Below, piece by piece: positions 1-12,952 of a stretch of 64,000 bases of DNA (positions within the stretch are counted from its first letter, which is position 1; every line of letters begins with the position of its first letter). The position numbers and the translations under genes are program-made. Source of the DNA: Aphrophora alni. Taxonomy: Eukaryota; Arthropoda; Insecta; Hemiptera; Aphrophoridae. The DNA is taken from NCBI GenBank assembly GCA_963513935.1, contig OY740773.1, positions 99,619,291 through 99,683,290 on the forward strand, written 5' to 3'. Under the pieces are notes generated by a model. The model had not been told where the DNA came from. It made no database searches and saw nothing but the letters and a program-made list of their open reading frames with translations.

Positions 1-332
1 TGATAGCGCTATATTTTCTCTATATGTGGGACAATACAAAGAATATAAATGCATAGTTTGAAATATATAGGATTAATTGTCTTGTCTGTGTAGACTGGTT
101 GCGACTTACAGACAGTAACGTTTTTAATAGTTCTTGGTTTTACCTGCGAACCCCCAAAAAGGAGAAACTTTGTTGCGTTCAAATTCTTGAGATGTAGAGG
201 ATGAACAAAATGCTAGCTGTGCTCTCTTTGGCGTTTCACCGTCCTTGACCTCCTCGTCTCCAATACAACCACGCACATATTACAGTGCCACGTTCTTCTT
301 CGCCTCCCTCTGGATCACAAGTATTTAATGTA
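1..332. other. AT-rich sequence without recognised feature
   Basis: No open frame of note, tandem repeat or recognisable element was seen. The part around 180-330 is less AT-rich than its surroundings, but I could not match it to any other part of the window. Confidence 0.5.
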
Positions 333-355
333 AGGTTAGGTTAGGTTAGGTTAGG
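333..355 (+). repeat. Interstitial TTAGG telomere-like tract
   Basis: About four and a half head-to-tail GGTTA units. TTAGG is the ancestral insect telomere unit; short interstitial runs are common in insect intergenic DNA. The same run followed by GCGTT recurs at 1115-1134, so the tract may be part of a dispersed element rather than a healed break. Confidence 0.85.
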
Positions 356-999
356 GCGTTTGCGATTACCAAACTTATCTTATACTTCGTGTAAGTCATA
401 ATTCTAACAAACACAATGTCGATCCGTAAACTGTTGTCTCAAACACTTCTTATCTGATTTTCATGATAATCTATGTACGTACGATATCCGTTCAGGTTTT
501 AATTTTTGCTTTATTTTTCCAAATTGAATCAATAGTTTCCAAGTTATAACAGAATTCTTAGGTGAAAACATATCCTAGAAAAAAACAATACATTTTCTAA
601 AGCTGCTTTAAGTTATTGTTTTTAGAATGACTGTACCGCCTACGACTGATCTTCACCTGAACAAACTGTAGACAATATAAAACGACAATGAATAACTAGG
701 TCACACATTAACTGAGGCAATAGCAACCGGTATTAACTACGATAAATATGTGTCGTACAGTAAGTACTTCTCTGCTGGAATCCATTCGACTTTGTCCTTT
801 GACATTCTTCCTAATATTTATGTAGGAATTATTATTTAAACGAGGTACCTACATCGCGCGGAAAGTTTGTATACATTTTCATGCACACAACTTGTGTTAA
901 AACAAACAAATGTAGTAGGTCAATTTATTAATTTAAAGGAAGATTTTTAGTTTGTTTAATGTAAAATCTAAACTTTAAAACATTGGTCAATCCATAGTG
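356..999. other. AT-rich sequence without recognised feature
   Basis: Only short frames interrupted by stops on both strands. No repeat shared with the rest of the window was found. Confidence 0.5.
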
Positions 1000-1097
1000 T
1001 CCCCAGCTGAATCTACACCATTTTTCATTTATTCTTAGGTTAAATCCTCTTTTTTATCTTTCTCATCACTTCTAGTTCGCTCCCGACCCTGACGTCA
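1000..1097 (-). repeat. Dispersed repeat family A, partial copy
   Basis: Read on the minus strand it gives GTCAGGGTCGG, a purine-rich middle and GGTGTAGATTCAGCT, in the same order as the fuller copies at 22443-22590, 56405-56560 and 63090-63262. The family has no coding potential I can see; its origin (SINE- or MITE-like) is unknown. Confidence 0.6.
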
Positions 1098-1114
1098 CAA
1101 CAGTATTGGTGATC

Positions 1115-1131
1115 TAAGGTTAGGTTAGGGC
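1115..1131 (+). repeat. Short TTAGG telomere-like tract
   Basis: About three GGTTA units followed by GCGTT, matching the junction at 333-360. It lies directly beside the family A copy at 1000-1097. Confidence 0.7.
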
Positions 1132-1652
1132 GTTATCGTTGACACATTAAGTTATTAAAAATCGATGACAAATTTTCATGATGATGTGTCAATGATTTTT
1201 AATTTTTGATTTTAATATTATTTTTTCAAGAGTTATGAGTACTCAACAATAATTACCAGTCTTAATGGGACGACGCTTTCATATGGCTGAACGACCTTAC
1301 GATGTTTTGGATCTGACGATGACGGTTTACCGTCGTAACTAGTTTTCCACAAGGATGAAATTTGGATTGTCAGACAGCAAAATTAAGGTAAACAATCTAT
1401 AATATATTCAAATTTCTAAACGGTTTCTTACTAACTCATTTTGTGTACATTTGAAATCTGTATTCAGTATTGTTTGTAGGCATTATATGATGAACATTAA
1501 AAGAGGCTTAACTAAAATATAAAACATTTAAAACTAACCTCAAAAATAGACACGAATTAAAGCTTTAGTAGGCAAAATATTAATTTAATTTCGGTTAAAT
1601 TTAGTAAGCAAGTTAGTAGTTTCCTTGTTGCTTTAAAGGCAAAACCCTCCTG
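1132..1652. other. AT-rich sequence without recognised feature
   Basis: No coding frame or repeat relation seen. Confidence 0.5.
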
Positions 1653-1712
1653 ACTACTCCATCAGGGTCGGAAAAGAAAAAGACCAGATAGGAATGATGT
1701 AAGTGTGACGCC
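1653..1712 (+). repeat. Dispersed repeat family A, fragment
   Basis: Contains ATCAGGGTCGGAAAAGAA and then GACCAGATAGGAA, the start and middle of family A. The downstream half is too diverged to align confidently, although GATCC and GGATGGATC words follow up to about 1800. Confidence 0.45.
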
Positions 1713-2431
1713 CTCCTGATGTTTGCAGCCGAAAACCCCTCTAGATGGATCCAACAATCCCCAGCTGGCAGGTTGAGCAAAAATCAGTAAGGATGGATCG
1801 GCGATAGTGATATTAGACGCAAAGTCAAGAACAACGCAGTTTGAATCAGAATTACTTTTTTATTTAAAAAGTTACTAATTATTATCAATTACAAATCAAG
1901 TTCTTATTTCTTTTTGGCAAAACCTACGACCCCTCCTTTTAAAAATGTGAAAAAAGATAAACCATAACTGTCGTGAGCTACCAACTCGTGCCGACACCAG
2001 GAAGGGACTGACTCACCGTCTTCCTCTAGTGTCTCTCCTGCTTGCACCACGTGATTCCAGCACACTAACTGCAAGTCAAGCTTTTTGAAATCTGTTCAAA
2101 TGTTACTAAACTAATAAATTATATTATTTAGTTTTTCTATTGTTGTGATTTCTGTTTAAATCCTACTATGCTACATAAGAGAGAGATCTAATAGAAGATT
2201 ACATAAAAAAACATACAGTCCCGGTAGGGTTCATCGGGATTGTCGAACCCGAAGTCTATTGAACTAGAGTACATCCCTGAAAGTTCAAGTCAGTTGTTTA
2301 ACCTAATTAATGATTTTTTAAATAGCTGATAAATCGAAAAGCCGATTAAACATATTTTGATTATTTTTTGAGTAGTTACTCTGCAATTTGTACCTAATTT
2401 AATGTATTATAAGTAGATTTTAAATTTTATT
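1713..2431. other. Non-coding sequence, moderately GC-rich patches
   Basis: Patches at 1720-1800, 1970-2060 and 2218-2280 are richer in GC than the surroundings but contain no long frame. I could not assign them. Confidence 0.4.
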
Positions 2432-2586
2432 AATTTTAACGCTTACGTTTTCACCAGTTAGTACAGTTAAATTAAATAATATGTCAAGTGAAAAATATAT
2501 AGGACCTTTGGCTTTACCAACACTTGAAATATTATTTTATTTAATAGTACTACAGTAGTTGGTAAAAACCTATAAGCGTTAAAATT
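2432..2586. repeat. Imperfect palindrome with TTTTAACGCTTA ends
   Basis: The left arm (2432-2490) and right arm (2521-2586) are reverse complements with small gaps. Outer ends read AATTTTAACGCTTA and inner ends CAAGTG, with a loop of about 30 bp. This is the structure of a small foldback or MITE-like element. No target duplication could be fixed. Confidence 0.6.
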
Positions 2587-2707
2587 CATAAATTTGAAAT
2601 CAATAAATACATACGTAAGGGCTGCAAGTTGAGTAAAATATTAATTTAAATGTAGTTTCTAACGAGGTCAATAAAATGATAACTTGAAAATTGCAGCAAA
2701 AAGCAAA

Positions 2708-2836
2708 GTCAAGTGAAAAATGTCCTATGTTGAGAAGCGACTAAGGATAGCTCAGTTGGCAGGTAAGGCAAAGGTCCAGGATACAATTCCCAATCAAGGG
2801 AGTTTATTTTTCACTTGAAATATTATTTAATTATAA
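2708..2836 (+). repeat. tRNA-like (SINE-like) sequence between inverted CAAGTG repeats
   Basis: Positions 2748-2759 read TAGCTCAGTTGG, a perfect polymerase III box A. Positions 2779-2790 read GGATACAATTCC, close to box B. Spacing between the boxes is short for a tRNA, so this is not a functional tRNA gene but resembles the tRNA-derived head of a SINE. It is flanked by GTCAAGTGAAAAAT (2708) and its inverse near 2807, which are also the inner ends of the palindrome at 2432-2586. Whether the tRNA-like part was inserted into, or belongs to, this element is not clear. Confidence 0.5.
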
Positions 2837-3810
2837 GTTAAACCAAAAACTGTTTAAAATTGCTACATTTTGACATTTTCAATTCGGTTTTTCTGAGCAC
2901 ACAGGTCAAATTTCATGATCCAAACTTAACTTTTGTTTGTCGCTTTAGTGCTTACGTACAAAACATCACAACAATAACATGGACGGATTTCGAAAATAAC
3001 TTTTTCAGTTTCCATTGGCCATGAAGAGTGAAGATTAGTAAAATAATTAGGTTTAATTTTCCAAATTTCCAGATTTACCCCACACCTCGTATATTTCAGC
3101 TGTATTTAAAGAAATCAATTACATAAAATGAATAAAAACAATGAAGGAAATGTTACCCAATAAAATATTTTACATTTTTTTATAATTTTAAACATGACAA
3201 TGGTGACAACGTTAAAATTAACGTCATTTATTAGCAGCTTTATTAAGACATCAATTACTCTGTTTACAACAAATCTGATGTATTTAAAGGATAAATTCCT
3301 AGAATCGTGACTTAATATCCTGCAGGAGGTCGTATCAGAGGACGTGAAGAAATGTTGACCTGATTCCTAAGATACACCGGTCAATAGCAAAGTTGGCTAT
3401 TCAAGGCATTTAGTGACATGTGGAGTTATGCGGTTGCGTGTATTAGGAGAACAACCTTCCTCGCGCCCCCTACTCTGGTTCTTCGGATCGATTCGCAAAC
3501 TTTCTATCAATTCCCGAATTAGTTAGCCAACTTTCACTTTATTCGATTTTCAAACTTCTTTAAAGGTTTTACTCAATTGACTAATCCTTTTGAAAGTTTA
3601 TAATTTCGATGTTTCTGATTTTAAAGTCATTTAAAATATTATTGAAAATTAATTAACCATCATTGGTGGTAGTTTTTTTACGTTTTTTAGGTTGATGGCC
3701 GCCATTATATTATTTACCCAGCCCTATCAAACAGGTGTGTGAATCTTATAATTGTGTATATCACTACTTTCTATATTAAAAATTCTCACTCTCCTGAGGG
3801 TGTATATAAG
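2837..3810. other. AT-rich sequence; possible family D fragment at 2940-3080
   Basis: GTGCTTACGTACA near 2948 and an ATTTACCCC word near 3073 recall family D (21425, 51995, 56260). The remainder, including 3300-3500, shows no recognisable element. Confidence 0.35.
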
Positions 3811-3888
3811 CTTACCTTACCTAACCTAACCTAAACTTACCTTACCTAACCTAACCCTAACCTAACCTAACCTTAACCTAACCTAACC
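3811..3888 (-). repeat. Imperfect TTAGG telomere-like array
   Basis: About fifteen CCTAA-type units, several with one extra base (CCCTAA, CCTTAA). It is the longest interstitial telomere-like run in the window. Confidence 0.85.
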
Positions 3889-3909
3889 AAAGATTTCACT
3901 AAACAAATA

Positions 3910-3960
3910 TGTGGATCCAGCAAGGGTATCCCCGTACTCAATAGTAAAACCCTTGAGAGA
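3910..3960 (+). repeat. Dispersed repeat family A, 3' fragment
   Basis: The succession GATCC, GTACTCAATAGT and CCCTTGA corresponds to the end of the copy at 22443-22590 (GTACTCACAATAGTGAGCCCC). Only this tail survives, next to the telomere-like array. Confidence 0.45.
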
Positions 3961-6255
<2,295 letters not shown>

Positions 6256-6545
6256 TATATGAAAGAAAATCAACCTATCTAAAGTTATACAAGTATAAAG
6301 TTCATTAACAAACAAGTATCCAGTAATAAAAGTTCAGTTTCAAACAATGGATTAAATTTAATTAAATTGTAACAATCTGTTCATGTTTGGAACTTTGCCA
6401 TTTAGAGTTGAAATAACTTTGTGTTGGGGGATTAATTCAAAATACATATTTAAAGAGAAGTTAATATCAGAAGCTTTTACAAGGATTATGTAGTGTAAGG
6501 TTATTTTATTTGTGATTAATTAAACATTTTATATCAAATAGAGGT
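6256..6545 (+). repeat. Dispersed ~290-bp repeat, copy 1
   Basis: It aligns over nearly its whole length with the reverse complement of 14524-14814. Shared words include ACAAACAAGTATCCAGTAA, CAAACAATGGATTAAATTTA and AACTTTGTGTTGGGGGATTA. No protein is evident. The conserved length suggests a mobile or amplified element rather than chance. Confidence 0.75.
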
Positions 6546-6582
6546 TTTTTTTTAAACCACGTTTTTAAAACGGACTAAAAAT

Positions 6583-6975
6583 TATGAAGTACTTTCTCGT
6601 AGCCCCATACAGATTTTTAAACCCATACAGATTGTCCTAAAAATGTGCGATTGTGAATTTTTAATAGCTATGAAAGTACTTGTAGGATTTAAAACAAAAA
6701 ACATGTGGAGCATGAATTAGATAATAGAAGATTATCTTCATCTATTGAATTTGGAGCTACTTGACCTCCATGAGGAATTTTGAGAGTTTTCTCAACGACA
6801 ACGACAGCTGCTCCCTACACTTACAATTATTTATTTGCATGCGTTCCACGTTTTTCGTTTTAAATCCTACAAGTATTTTCATAGCTATTAATAATTCACA
6901 ATCATAAATATTCAAGAAAATCTGTATGGGGTTAGGAATCTGTGTAGGATTACGAGAAGTTATTTTATACTTTTT
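6583..6975. repeat. Foldback of about 140-bp arms
   Basis: The left arm (6583-6722) and right arm (6836-6975) are reverse complements sharing CCCCATACAGATT, AATAGCTATGAAA and TACTTGTAGGATTTAAAAC. The spacer is about 113 bp. A minus-strand frame of about 78 codons runs through the right arm and spacer and is best explained as part of the repeat. Confidence 0.7.
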
Positions 6976-7732
6976 ATTTCGTTCTAAATACATTGATAAA
7001 AAAATTATTTTTTAAAAATCATTTCTGTTATTTAGTCTTGTGTGTTCAATTTTGTAATAGATTTTAAACATATTGATCAGATTAACAAATCTCCAATAAC
7101 TACAATGTTGATGCCACCGAATTTAATTATACTTCTTTTTCAGTTGTCGCAATGTAGAATCAATAAAGCAAAACATTTCATATGGAACCATTGAAATCTC
7201 ATCGATGAACAGGAAGGAATTCGATGTCCTTTCACTGATTTCGCAAGAACTTCGAATATTTATTTTCTATCATTTTCCCATCCTTCTCAACTGCTGTGCA
7301 ACGTTATTCCAAAACAAGTAGTGCAGTTACACGGTCAATGTACCAACGTTAACTGATTTCTTACCATAGCAGCGATTGACGGACAGACAAGAAAGGGAGT
7401 TCATATTGCATTGTCGTCCAATTACGAGCTATGTTTAAAGTATCAAGTCTCTAGCTCATGGGGAAGTGAGTTCAAAATCGATTGTAAAATTTGTACCGAC
7501 AAACAGACCAGAAAGATAGTTAATAAAAATTATTTAAAAAATATTAATTGTAGACAATACCAAGATGAATTGATCTATGAAGCTGTTTACAAGGTTACTA
7601 TATACTTGTAGAAATAAAAAGATAAACTGATATAGCAGGCGGAAATTAATTCATAATTATTTTAAAAAAACAAAACATTAAACGTAATTTTAAATACCCC
7701 TAAGTTTAATTGTTGTTATCTTAAATTTGTTT
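6976..7732. other. Non-coding sequence with an unassigned short frame
   Basis: Around 7370-7520 there is text rich in ACGGACAGACAAG-type words, typical of insect intergenic repeats. A plus frame of 66 codons at 7411-7611 has two CxxC-like cysteines, but no family could be named. Confidence 0.35.
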
Positions 7733-7778
7733 TCCTTGATGTTTGAAAGGCGAAACACCTGTCATCATTGCCTCAATT
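7733..7778 (+). other. Penelope-tail or hammerhead-like fragment
   Basis: CTTGATGTTTGAAAGGCGAAAC followed by ACCTGTCATCAT recurs in altered form at 31120-31165. On the minus strand at 28715-28775 a related text contains CTGAAGATGC and GAAACACCTGTCAC. CTGANGA plus GAAAC is the hammerhead ribozyme core, which Penelope-like elements are known to carry. Here the core is imperfect. Confidence 0.3.
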
Positions 7779-7849
7779 AGCGTTAAAGTTGGAAGAACAA
7801 GAGTTGGTTAACGAATAGTTTATATGACACAGAAGGATCCAACTACAAT

Positions 7850-7890
7850 ATAACACGTGTAGATTCAGCTATCGGGATTGCCAATTCCGT
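7850..7890 (+). repeat. Dispersed repeat family A, small fragment
   Basis: TGTAGATTCAGCTATCGGGA and ATTGCCAA match the corresponding stretch of the copy at 63090-63262 (read on its minus strand). Confidence 0.4.
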
Positions 7891-8499
7891 ATTTCCGGGG
7901 GAGGGGGGTAGCATGAAATACGATTGTCTAGCCAACAGACAAAAACCAAAGAGGACTTTTTTTTTTATTGTGAAATACTGGAACAAAATAGGTTCCTGAT
8001 CATCAACCCATTTGGAGCTCCAAAAGAAGAAGATAACTTTCCTAGAAACGTTCTAAAACTCACAAAGGACAAAGAACTTAACTGCATGGACTAGAATAAA
8101 GGGATTGTACAAAAAGTCCTCAGTCTGAGATGCCAAGGATATAAAACTCTCTTCGAACATTTATAAATGAGTTATTTTCTAGACACTAACAATGTTTTTC
8201 TGTTTTATAGCAGTACATACCATTTTAGTATTGCATTCTTAATCGCCATCTTGAGTCCAATGCCTATAAGAACAATATTACTAGCATAACAAAGTTCGGA
8301 CAATTTTCTGAGACACGAAATTTTAAACGTTAGAACAAACGTTAAACAGATTAAAATAGATTAAAAATAAGTGAATAGATCATCAAACGCAAGATTTATT
8401 ATCTTTAAAACTATGTGTTCCAATAAATTTGATTGAAATGTAGTGATTAAATGTCTTTATATTGGAAACATCCTCTCAGAATAGTTATTTAGAGAGTTA
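7891..8499. other. AT-rich sequence without recognised feature
   Basis: No frame or repeat relation that I can support. Confidence 0.45.
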
Positions 8500-8940
8500 A
8501 TGCCAGCGTGGTAAAGTTCTATTCGTCACTCCTTCCGCTTCTACACCACCAAAGTCTTTTACTGGTATATTCTATCTTCAATTCAAGCCTTGCTTAAATT
8601 TTTGGTCAATTTTGTCTTCATTTCTCTTCTACAGTTAAAAACAAACCTATTGTTCCTGAACAGCTTCTTTTATCTCTCTTATCACTGCCTTTTTATCTTT
8701 TGCTATATTTCAAGTTCTTCACATTCTCCTTCCTGAATAATTCTCACTTTTCTTCATCATCCATCTCATCCTATTTCTCTCTTCATACCCTCTTCGTTAC
8801 ATCTACTCTAGATAATTTTGTTTCTTTTTCTTTTTTAAACATCAGTTTCATTTTCTTTATTCTTCATCCTTTCCTCTTCAATCAATATATCATTCAATGC
8901 CACTTCTCTTGTTTCATTTCTTCCACCAACATAAAATGAA
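8500..8940. other. Strand-asymmetric pyrimidine-rich block
   Basis: The plus strand is strongly enriched in T and C over about 440 bp without being a simple repeat. The plus frame at 8700-8939 (79 codons) is mostly Ser, Phe and Leu, as expected from the composition. The minus strand gives a short Glu/Lys-rich, coiled-coil-like frame broken by stops near 8826-8930. It could be the decayed remnant of a charged coding region, but this is weak. Confidence 0.35.
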
Positions 8941-9349
8941 GTTTTTCAATCAAACGTGTGATACTTCACAACATGTTTAGTTTCTGATATTACTCCATAC
9001 AGCTGTTTTATGACTCCACTGTCAGTTACGATAGTTACTACGTGGGTTTATTTATCTGAAGCATCATAAAAACAGAACTCATTTGCAACAAAATAAAATT
9101 TTTACTTGTATTTTTATTTTACTTATCGATCAAACGTACATGGTATGTATTTCTTTTTGTAAAACAAAATAAGTTTTTAGTTTTATGACTGTTTTCGTGT
9201 TTGAGTCTAGGAATCTGACATTTCTGAAATTTTTCCATCTGTTGACATCCTCGTCGCTCAAACTTTACTATTTTTCTATCTAACTGAAAAGCGAAAATGT
9301 CTTGATCATCAGTTTTTAAAACAAGGAGAAGAAAACAGGACGAAAAATG

Positions 9350-9515
9350 ATCCCTAGTCTTTGAATACTTTAATGGGTCAAAGTCATAAGAGAGTTGGTC
9401 AAGAGATAACTGATTGGAAATACGGAAGAGCGAGATCTAACCCACGATTACAGGACAAAAGTTGTAGATATCTTGGAAATATCACTCATGTAGATACTAA
9501 TAGTAAGGGAGATCA
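9350..9515 (+). repeat. Dispersed repeat family A, diverged copy
   Basis: GAATACTTTAAT, GAGTTGGTCAAGAGA, AACTGATTGGAAA, AACCCACGATTAC and TTGTAGAT occur in the same order as in the copies at 22443 and 21595. Confidence 0.55.
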
Positions 9516-9556
9516 GAGTTAGAAATTAATGATGAAAACTATCAGAGTTAGAATTT

Positions 9557-9870
9557 TTGTGGATATTTACGTGTTGCCCTTCACGTAGAGACTTTTTAAC
9601 ACAAAATGACTGTTTGCACTGATTTTCTAAGACCATTGCTTTTAGTTTGTTGTGGATATTTACGTATTGTCCTCCACGTATAGACTTTTTAACACGAAAT
9701 GACTGTTTATACTGATTTTCTAAGACCATTGTTTTTAGTTTGTTGTGGATATTTACGTATTGTCCTCCACGTATACAAGTTTTTAACACGAAATGACTGT
9801 TTACACTGATTTTCTAAGACCATTGCTTTTAGTTTGTTGTGGATATTTACGTATTGCCCTCCACGTATTT
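9557..9870. repeat. 93-bp tandem repeat, about 3.4 copies
   Basis: Units begin TTGTGGATATTTACGT at 9557, 9650, 9743 and 9837; the third unit carries one extra base. Because 93 is a multiple of three, frames stay open through the array on the minus strand (31-residue period), giving an 87-codon artefactual frame at 9526-9789. The inverted words ACGTATTG and TCCACGTA recur within each unit. Confidence 0.92.
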
Positions 9871-9877
9871 AGGAATA

Positions 9878-9956
9878 GAAAGTCAGCTGATCGTTTTCCC
9901 TTTCCTAAATTTGAGATTGGGAAACGATCACTTTCGTTGCTCTCAGCTGTAATAAG
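9878..9956 (+). repeat. Dispersed repeat family E, copy 1
   Basis: AGTCAGCTGATCGTTTTCCC through TTTCGTTGCTCTCAGCTGT aligns with the reverse complement of 19030-19132. It lies immediately after the 93-bp array. Confidence 0.6.
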
Positions 9957-10885
9957 TGCAGTGAGAAGAAAAGAAATTAAATACTAATACCTTCTTACAA
10001 TTAATTGTCTGTCTTTTTATGAATTTATTTTTTAAATTAAAATTTTACTTTCATTTCACAGTTTCAGTTCATAATTTTTTTCTTATGTATGTATATTTTT
10101 GAGGTTATGTTTATTTTTTTGACAAACACCCCAACTGTTATTTGACCAGTTTGTATGACAGGGATTATAAATTTTATTTGGTATCATTCTCTCATTGTGA
10201 TATTTACAGTGCATATATTTACACAATAAGAAATATAAATAAAATTATCAAATATTTATTTTTAAAGTAATGCAATCCTTAACATATTTTGTGTGTACCT
10301 AACCCACTTCTCTACTATGACAAATAGCGAAATTATTGTAAAAAATATAATTTCTAAACCTGCCTTACAAAAAAATAATATTTATAAAGTTATACCCATT
10401 AACTTGTTTTTTAAACTGTAATTTTTCTATTAAATAATATTTTCCTTGACCGTTTTAAAAATGCCAAAACTTCGCACACTGACTTATAAACTCGCCAATT
10501 GCAAACTAATAAATTAATGATCTCAATAAAAAGATTAATGTATTAAAATTTAGATCAAAGTTTTATAATTTGGTTAAGGCCGTATGAAAGGTCAAGATTA
10601 CATTAGAAGGCCTAACGCACCACACAGGACAACTGATAAGTGTATTTAAACAGCTTCTTTAAGTTGTCGTCCTTTCTCACGGAACAGATTAATCGTTTGT
10701 TAAGACAGTTGTGCCAACTTGACTGTTAACCTGTTTACTTAGGATATTAAACAGTTACTGACTACCAGTATTGTTTGTTGAATGAACTGTGTGTTATTAA
10801 TATATTATCTAACAAAGTAGTTTTTTATTTATATTCAGGACTTAAGTCCTTTACGAATAGACTTAAGTAACATGTTTTAATCCTT
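9957..10885. other. AT-rich sequence without recognised feature
   Basis: Very AT-rich. A small inverted pair (AAATTTTATTTGGTAT near 10168 and AAATAAAATTATC near 10238) was seen; nothing else. Confidence 0.45.
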
Positions 10886-10891
10886 ATATAT

Positions 10892-11015
10892 ACAAGAGTG
10901 TTCCAAAAGTATGGTACTCCTTTCGTAATTTTTGAACGGATTGAAATAGAAGAATGGATCTTTGGGAATGTTTTATGGATAAATAGGACCTGCATTTAAA
11001 AACTGACTTAATGAA
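10892..11015 (+). repeat. Repeat family C (GTGTTCC start), copy 1
   Basis: Starts GAGTGTTCCAAAAGTATGG and continues with AGAATGGATCTTTGGGA. The copy at 14877-15002 starts AGGGTGTTTCTTTTAACG and has AGGAATGGATGTTTGGGA at the same distance. Elements beginning (TA)CAGGGTGT are widespread in insect genomes. Confidence 0.5.
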
Positions 11016-11545
11016 AGAAGTTCCTTCAAGAAGCAATGTTACGGCATTACACATGTTTGGCCCACTGCCAAACCACAAGGGCGAATTAATTGTAATTCGA
11101 AAATTATACTAATTTTGAAGTGTGAGAGTGTGTTTTTTCAAAAAATTTTTACTTTTGAAATGTTTCAGTAGTTTTTGTTAATTGCTTTCTGACCTTTTTA
11201 ACACGTTTTATTTAACTCACTTTGGTAGGTTCACACACACATTTTGTAATCAATTTTAAAGCTAAACATACCAGGAATAGCTACAAATTCTGCCACCACG
11301 GTGCAGCACCAAAATGGATTCATTTTGTATTAATGTTTATTGGTGGAATTTTCGTCCGATTTTTATTTGAAAAACTGATTTGTAAACAGAATAATATTAT
11401 AATTTACGCTACATAAGCCTAATTTTAATTAAGTAGTTGGTTAAAAAAAATTAATAAGATCTTCATGTTAAAAAAGAAATATGCAAATCGCAGGTAGTCA
11501 TTTTGTAGACAATAATTTTTAATTAATTTTACACTTTTAATATTT
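11016..11545. other. AT-rich sequence without recognised gene
   Basis: Two 64-codon frames, one on each strand, overlap low-complexity or repeat sequence and show no domain. Confidence 0.4.
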
Positions 11546-11549
11546 AAAA

Positions 11550-11770
11550 TCGCCAGAGTGGTTCAATCGGTATCATGTTTTATACATTAAAAATAATTCC
11601 TCTTAGGGGTATGAGGGCACGGGAGACACGAAACACCTGCAGGGCCGAGGTGATTCACTGTGGCACACCCCCCACCACGTCGCTCGTCTTACAATCCTTG
11701 TGCTGGATGACTACTTTCCCGCCCTTCCACCCATGTGCTCTCGGTTATTAGTTACCGTGATTCTTCTTAG
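11550..11770 (+). other. GC-rich unassigned insert
   Basis: A 220-bp block with far higher GC than its surroundings, containing GGCACACCCCCCACCACG and a box A-like TGGTTCAATCGG at its 5' edge (about 11559). It has no long open frame. It looks like a fragment of a younger mobile element or a structural-RNA-derived repeat, but I cannot name it. Confidence 0.35.
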
Positions 11771-12332
11771 GGATTTGTTTCGTCGTCTGTTTATAATTTT
11801 TATTGGGAACGTTATTTTGTTAAACTTTTATGTTCTCCATGGATTGCCGAGGAACAACCAAATCTAAAAAGCAACTTCGGCTTTCAACAAAGAGGAAGAA
11901 GTGCAGACTGCATCTCGCTCTGCTCGCTGCTAAATCTCACACTAACTTCCTGATGGTCTAGATTGGACAAATTTCAAACATAGCCCAGACATGGTAACAA
12001 TGCAATAATATTGGGTCAGGTTAAAAAATTAAAAACAATTTTTTTTCAAGTATTATAACTATTTTGTAATCAATTTTAAACTAACTTCATGATGGACTAG
12101 AGGCTTGAAATTTTGAACATAATTTAACGAATTATTAAAAAAAAAATACATTCGTAGCTATTTTCCTTCCTTGTAAATACATCATCACAAATATCTCAAC
12201 GAAAATAATATTGTTTCGACTAAATAAATAAATAAATGTAAATTTGGGAATTTTCATTTGAAAACAATTATTATTAATTTTTGTACTGGGCTATAATTAT
12301 TATTACTGTGGAAATAGTTATTACCGTTAAAG

Positions 12333-12334
<2 letters not shown>
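11771..12334. other. AT-rich sequence without recognised feature
   Basis: Two related stretches (11938-11975 and 12078-12115, both with ACTAACTTC and GATGG) suggest a small diverged duplication. No gene. Confidence 0.4.

Positions 12335-12390
<56 letters not shown>
12335..12390. repeat. AT dinucleotide microsatellite
   Basis: About 25 AT units with one phase shift near 12384. Confidence 0.95.
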
Positions 12391-12391
<1 letters not shown>

Positions 12392-12625
12392 CAGTATCAC
12401 TGATTCAATAGTAAACATTACTGCAGACAAGCGCTATACTCTCTTGTCTGTGACACTATTAATAAAGTTGTAAATAATGACTACTTTATACTTTACACTT
12501 TAAATGTATCTTCATTAAAAGCAAGAGTCTTTCTAGTACTAATTTTACATTGACAAATTTTAGAATTAAACGAAAATAACAAATAATGTGTACAATTTTA
12601 GTATCGGAAACTATCTCTCGAGTCA

Positions 12626-12952
12626 ATGCCTGGAGCTGTGTGTTCGTGTATTTGTTTACAGCACTTCCCTACTATGTGTCATGTTAATTTCCTCAAACTC
12701 TTATCGCTATCTTTCTGGAAAGGTAAGATATATCATCTCTATCGCTTCTGGAAAGTGATAGACAACATCATTGCATCCTTCGTAAACATTCATAAAACTA
12801 CTTATTTACGCAACTCAGCATTGCAAGACGTCGGTAGCCTCGATAGCAGGCTAGCCTCGTGCAGGGTGCTGTTCCACTTGACAACAACGCACTACTCTGA
12901 AATCTCCTATTGGCTATTTCCCAACGGACTACTATCGTGGAGGGTTGTATAG
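12626..12952 (+). other. Unrecognised 108-codon open frame (probably not a gene)
   Basis: It is the longest plus-strand frame outside the satellites, opened by ATG at 12626. The translation is rich in Cys, Leu, Ser and His, lacks any motif or signal I recognise, and has no repeat copy in the window. An opposing 61-codon frame overlaps its 3' half. Its 3' third lies in the CpG-rich patch at 12820-13045, so the absence of stops may simply reflect base composition. A chance frame is the most likely explanation; a decayed exon cannot be excluded. Confidence 0.12.

Noticed and set aside
2741..2806. Functional tRNA gene
   Set aside because: Box A is perfect, but box B is imperfect, the distance between boxes is short, and no acceptor stem or anticodon arm can be formed convincingly.
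9526..9789. 87-residue repetitive protein on the minus strand
   Set aside because: It is explained by the 93-bp tandem repeat, whose period is divisible by three.
11016..11416. Two 64-codon frames as genes
   Set aside because: No domain, no supporting context and overlap with repeat family C.
11550..11770. tRNA- or rRNA-derived gene
   Set aside because: Only a box A-like word was found; no box B or conserved rRNA stretch is present.
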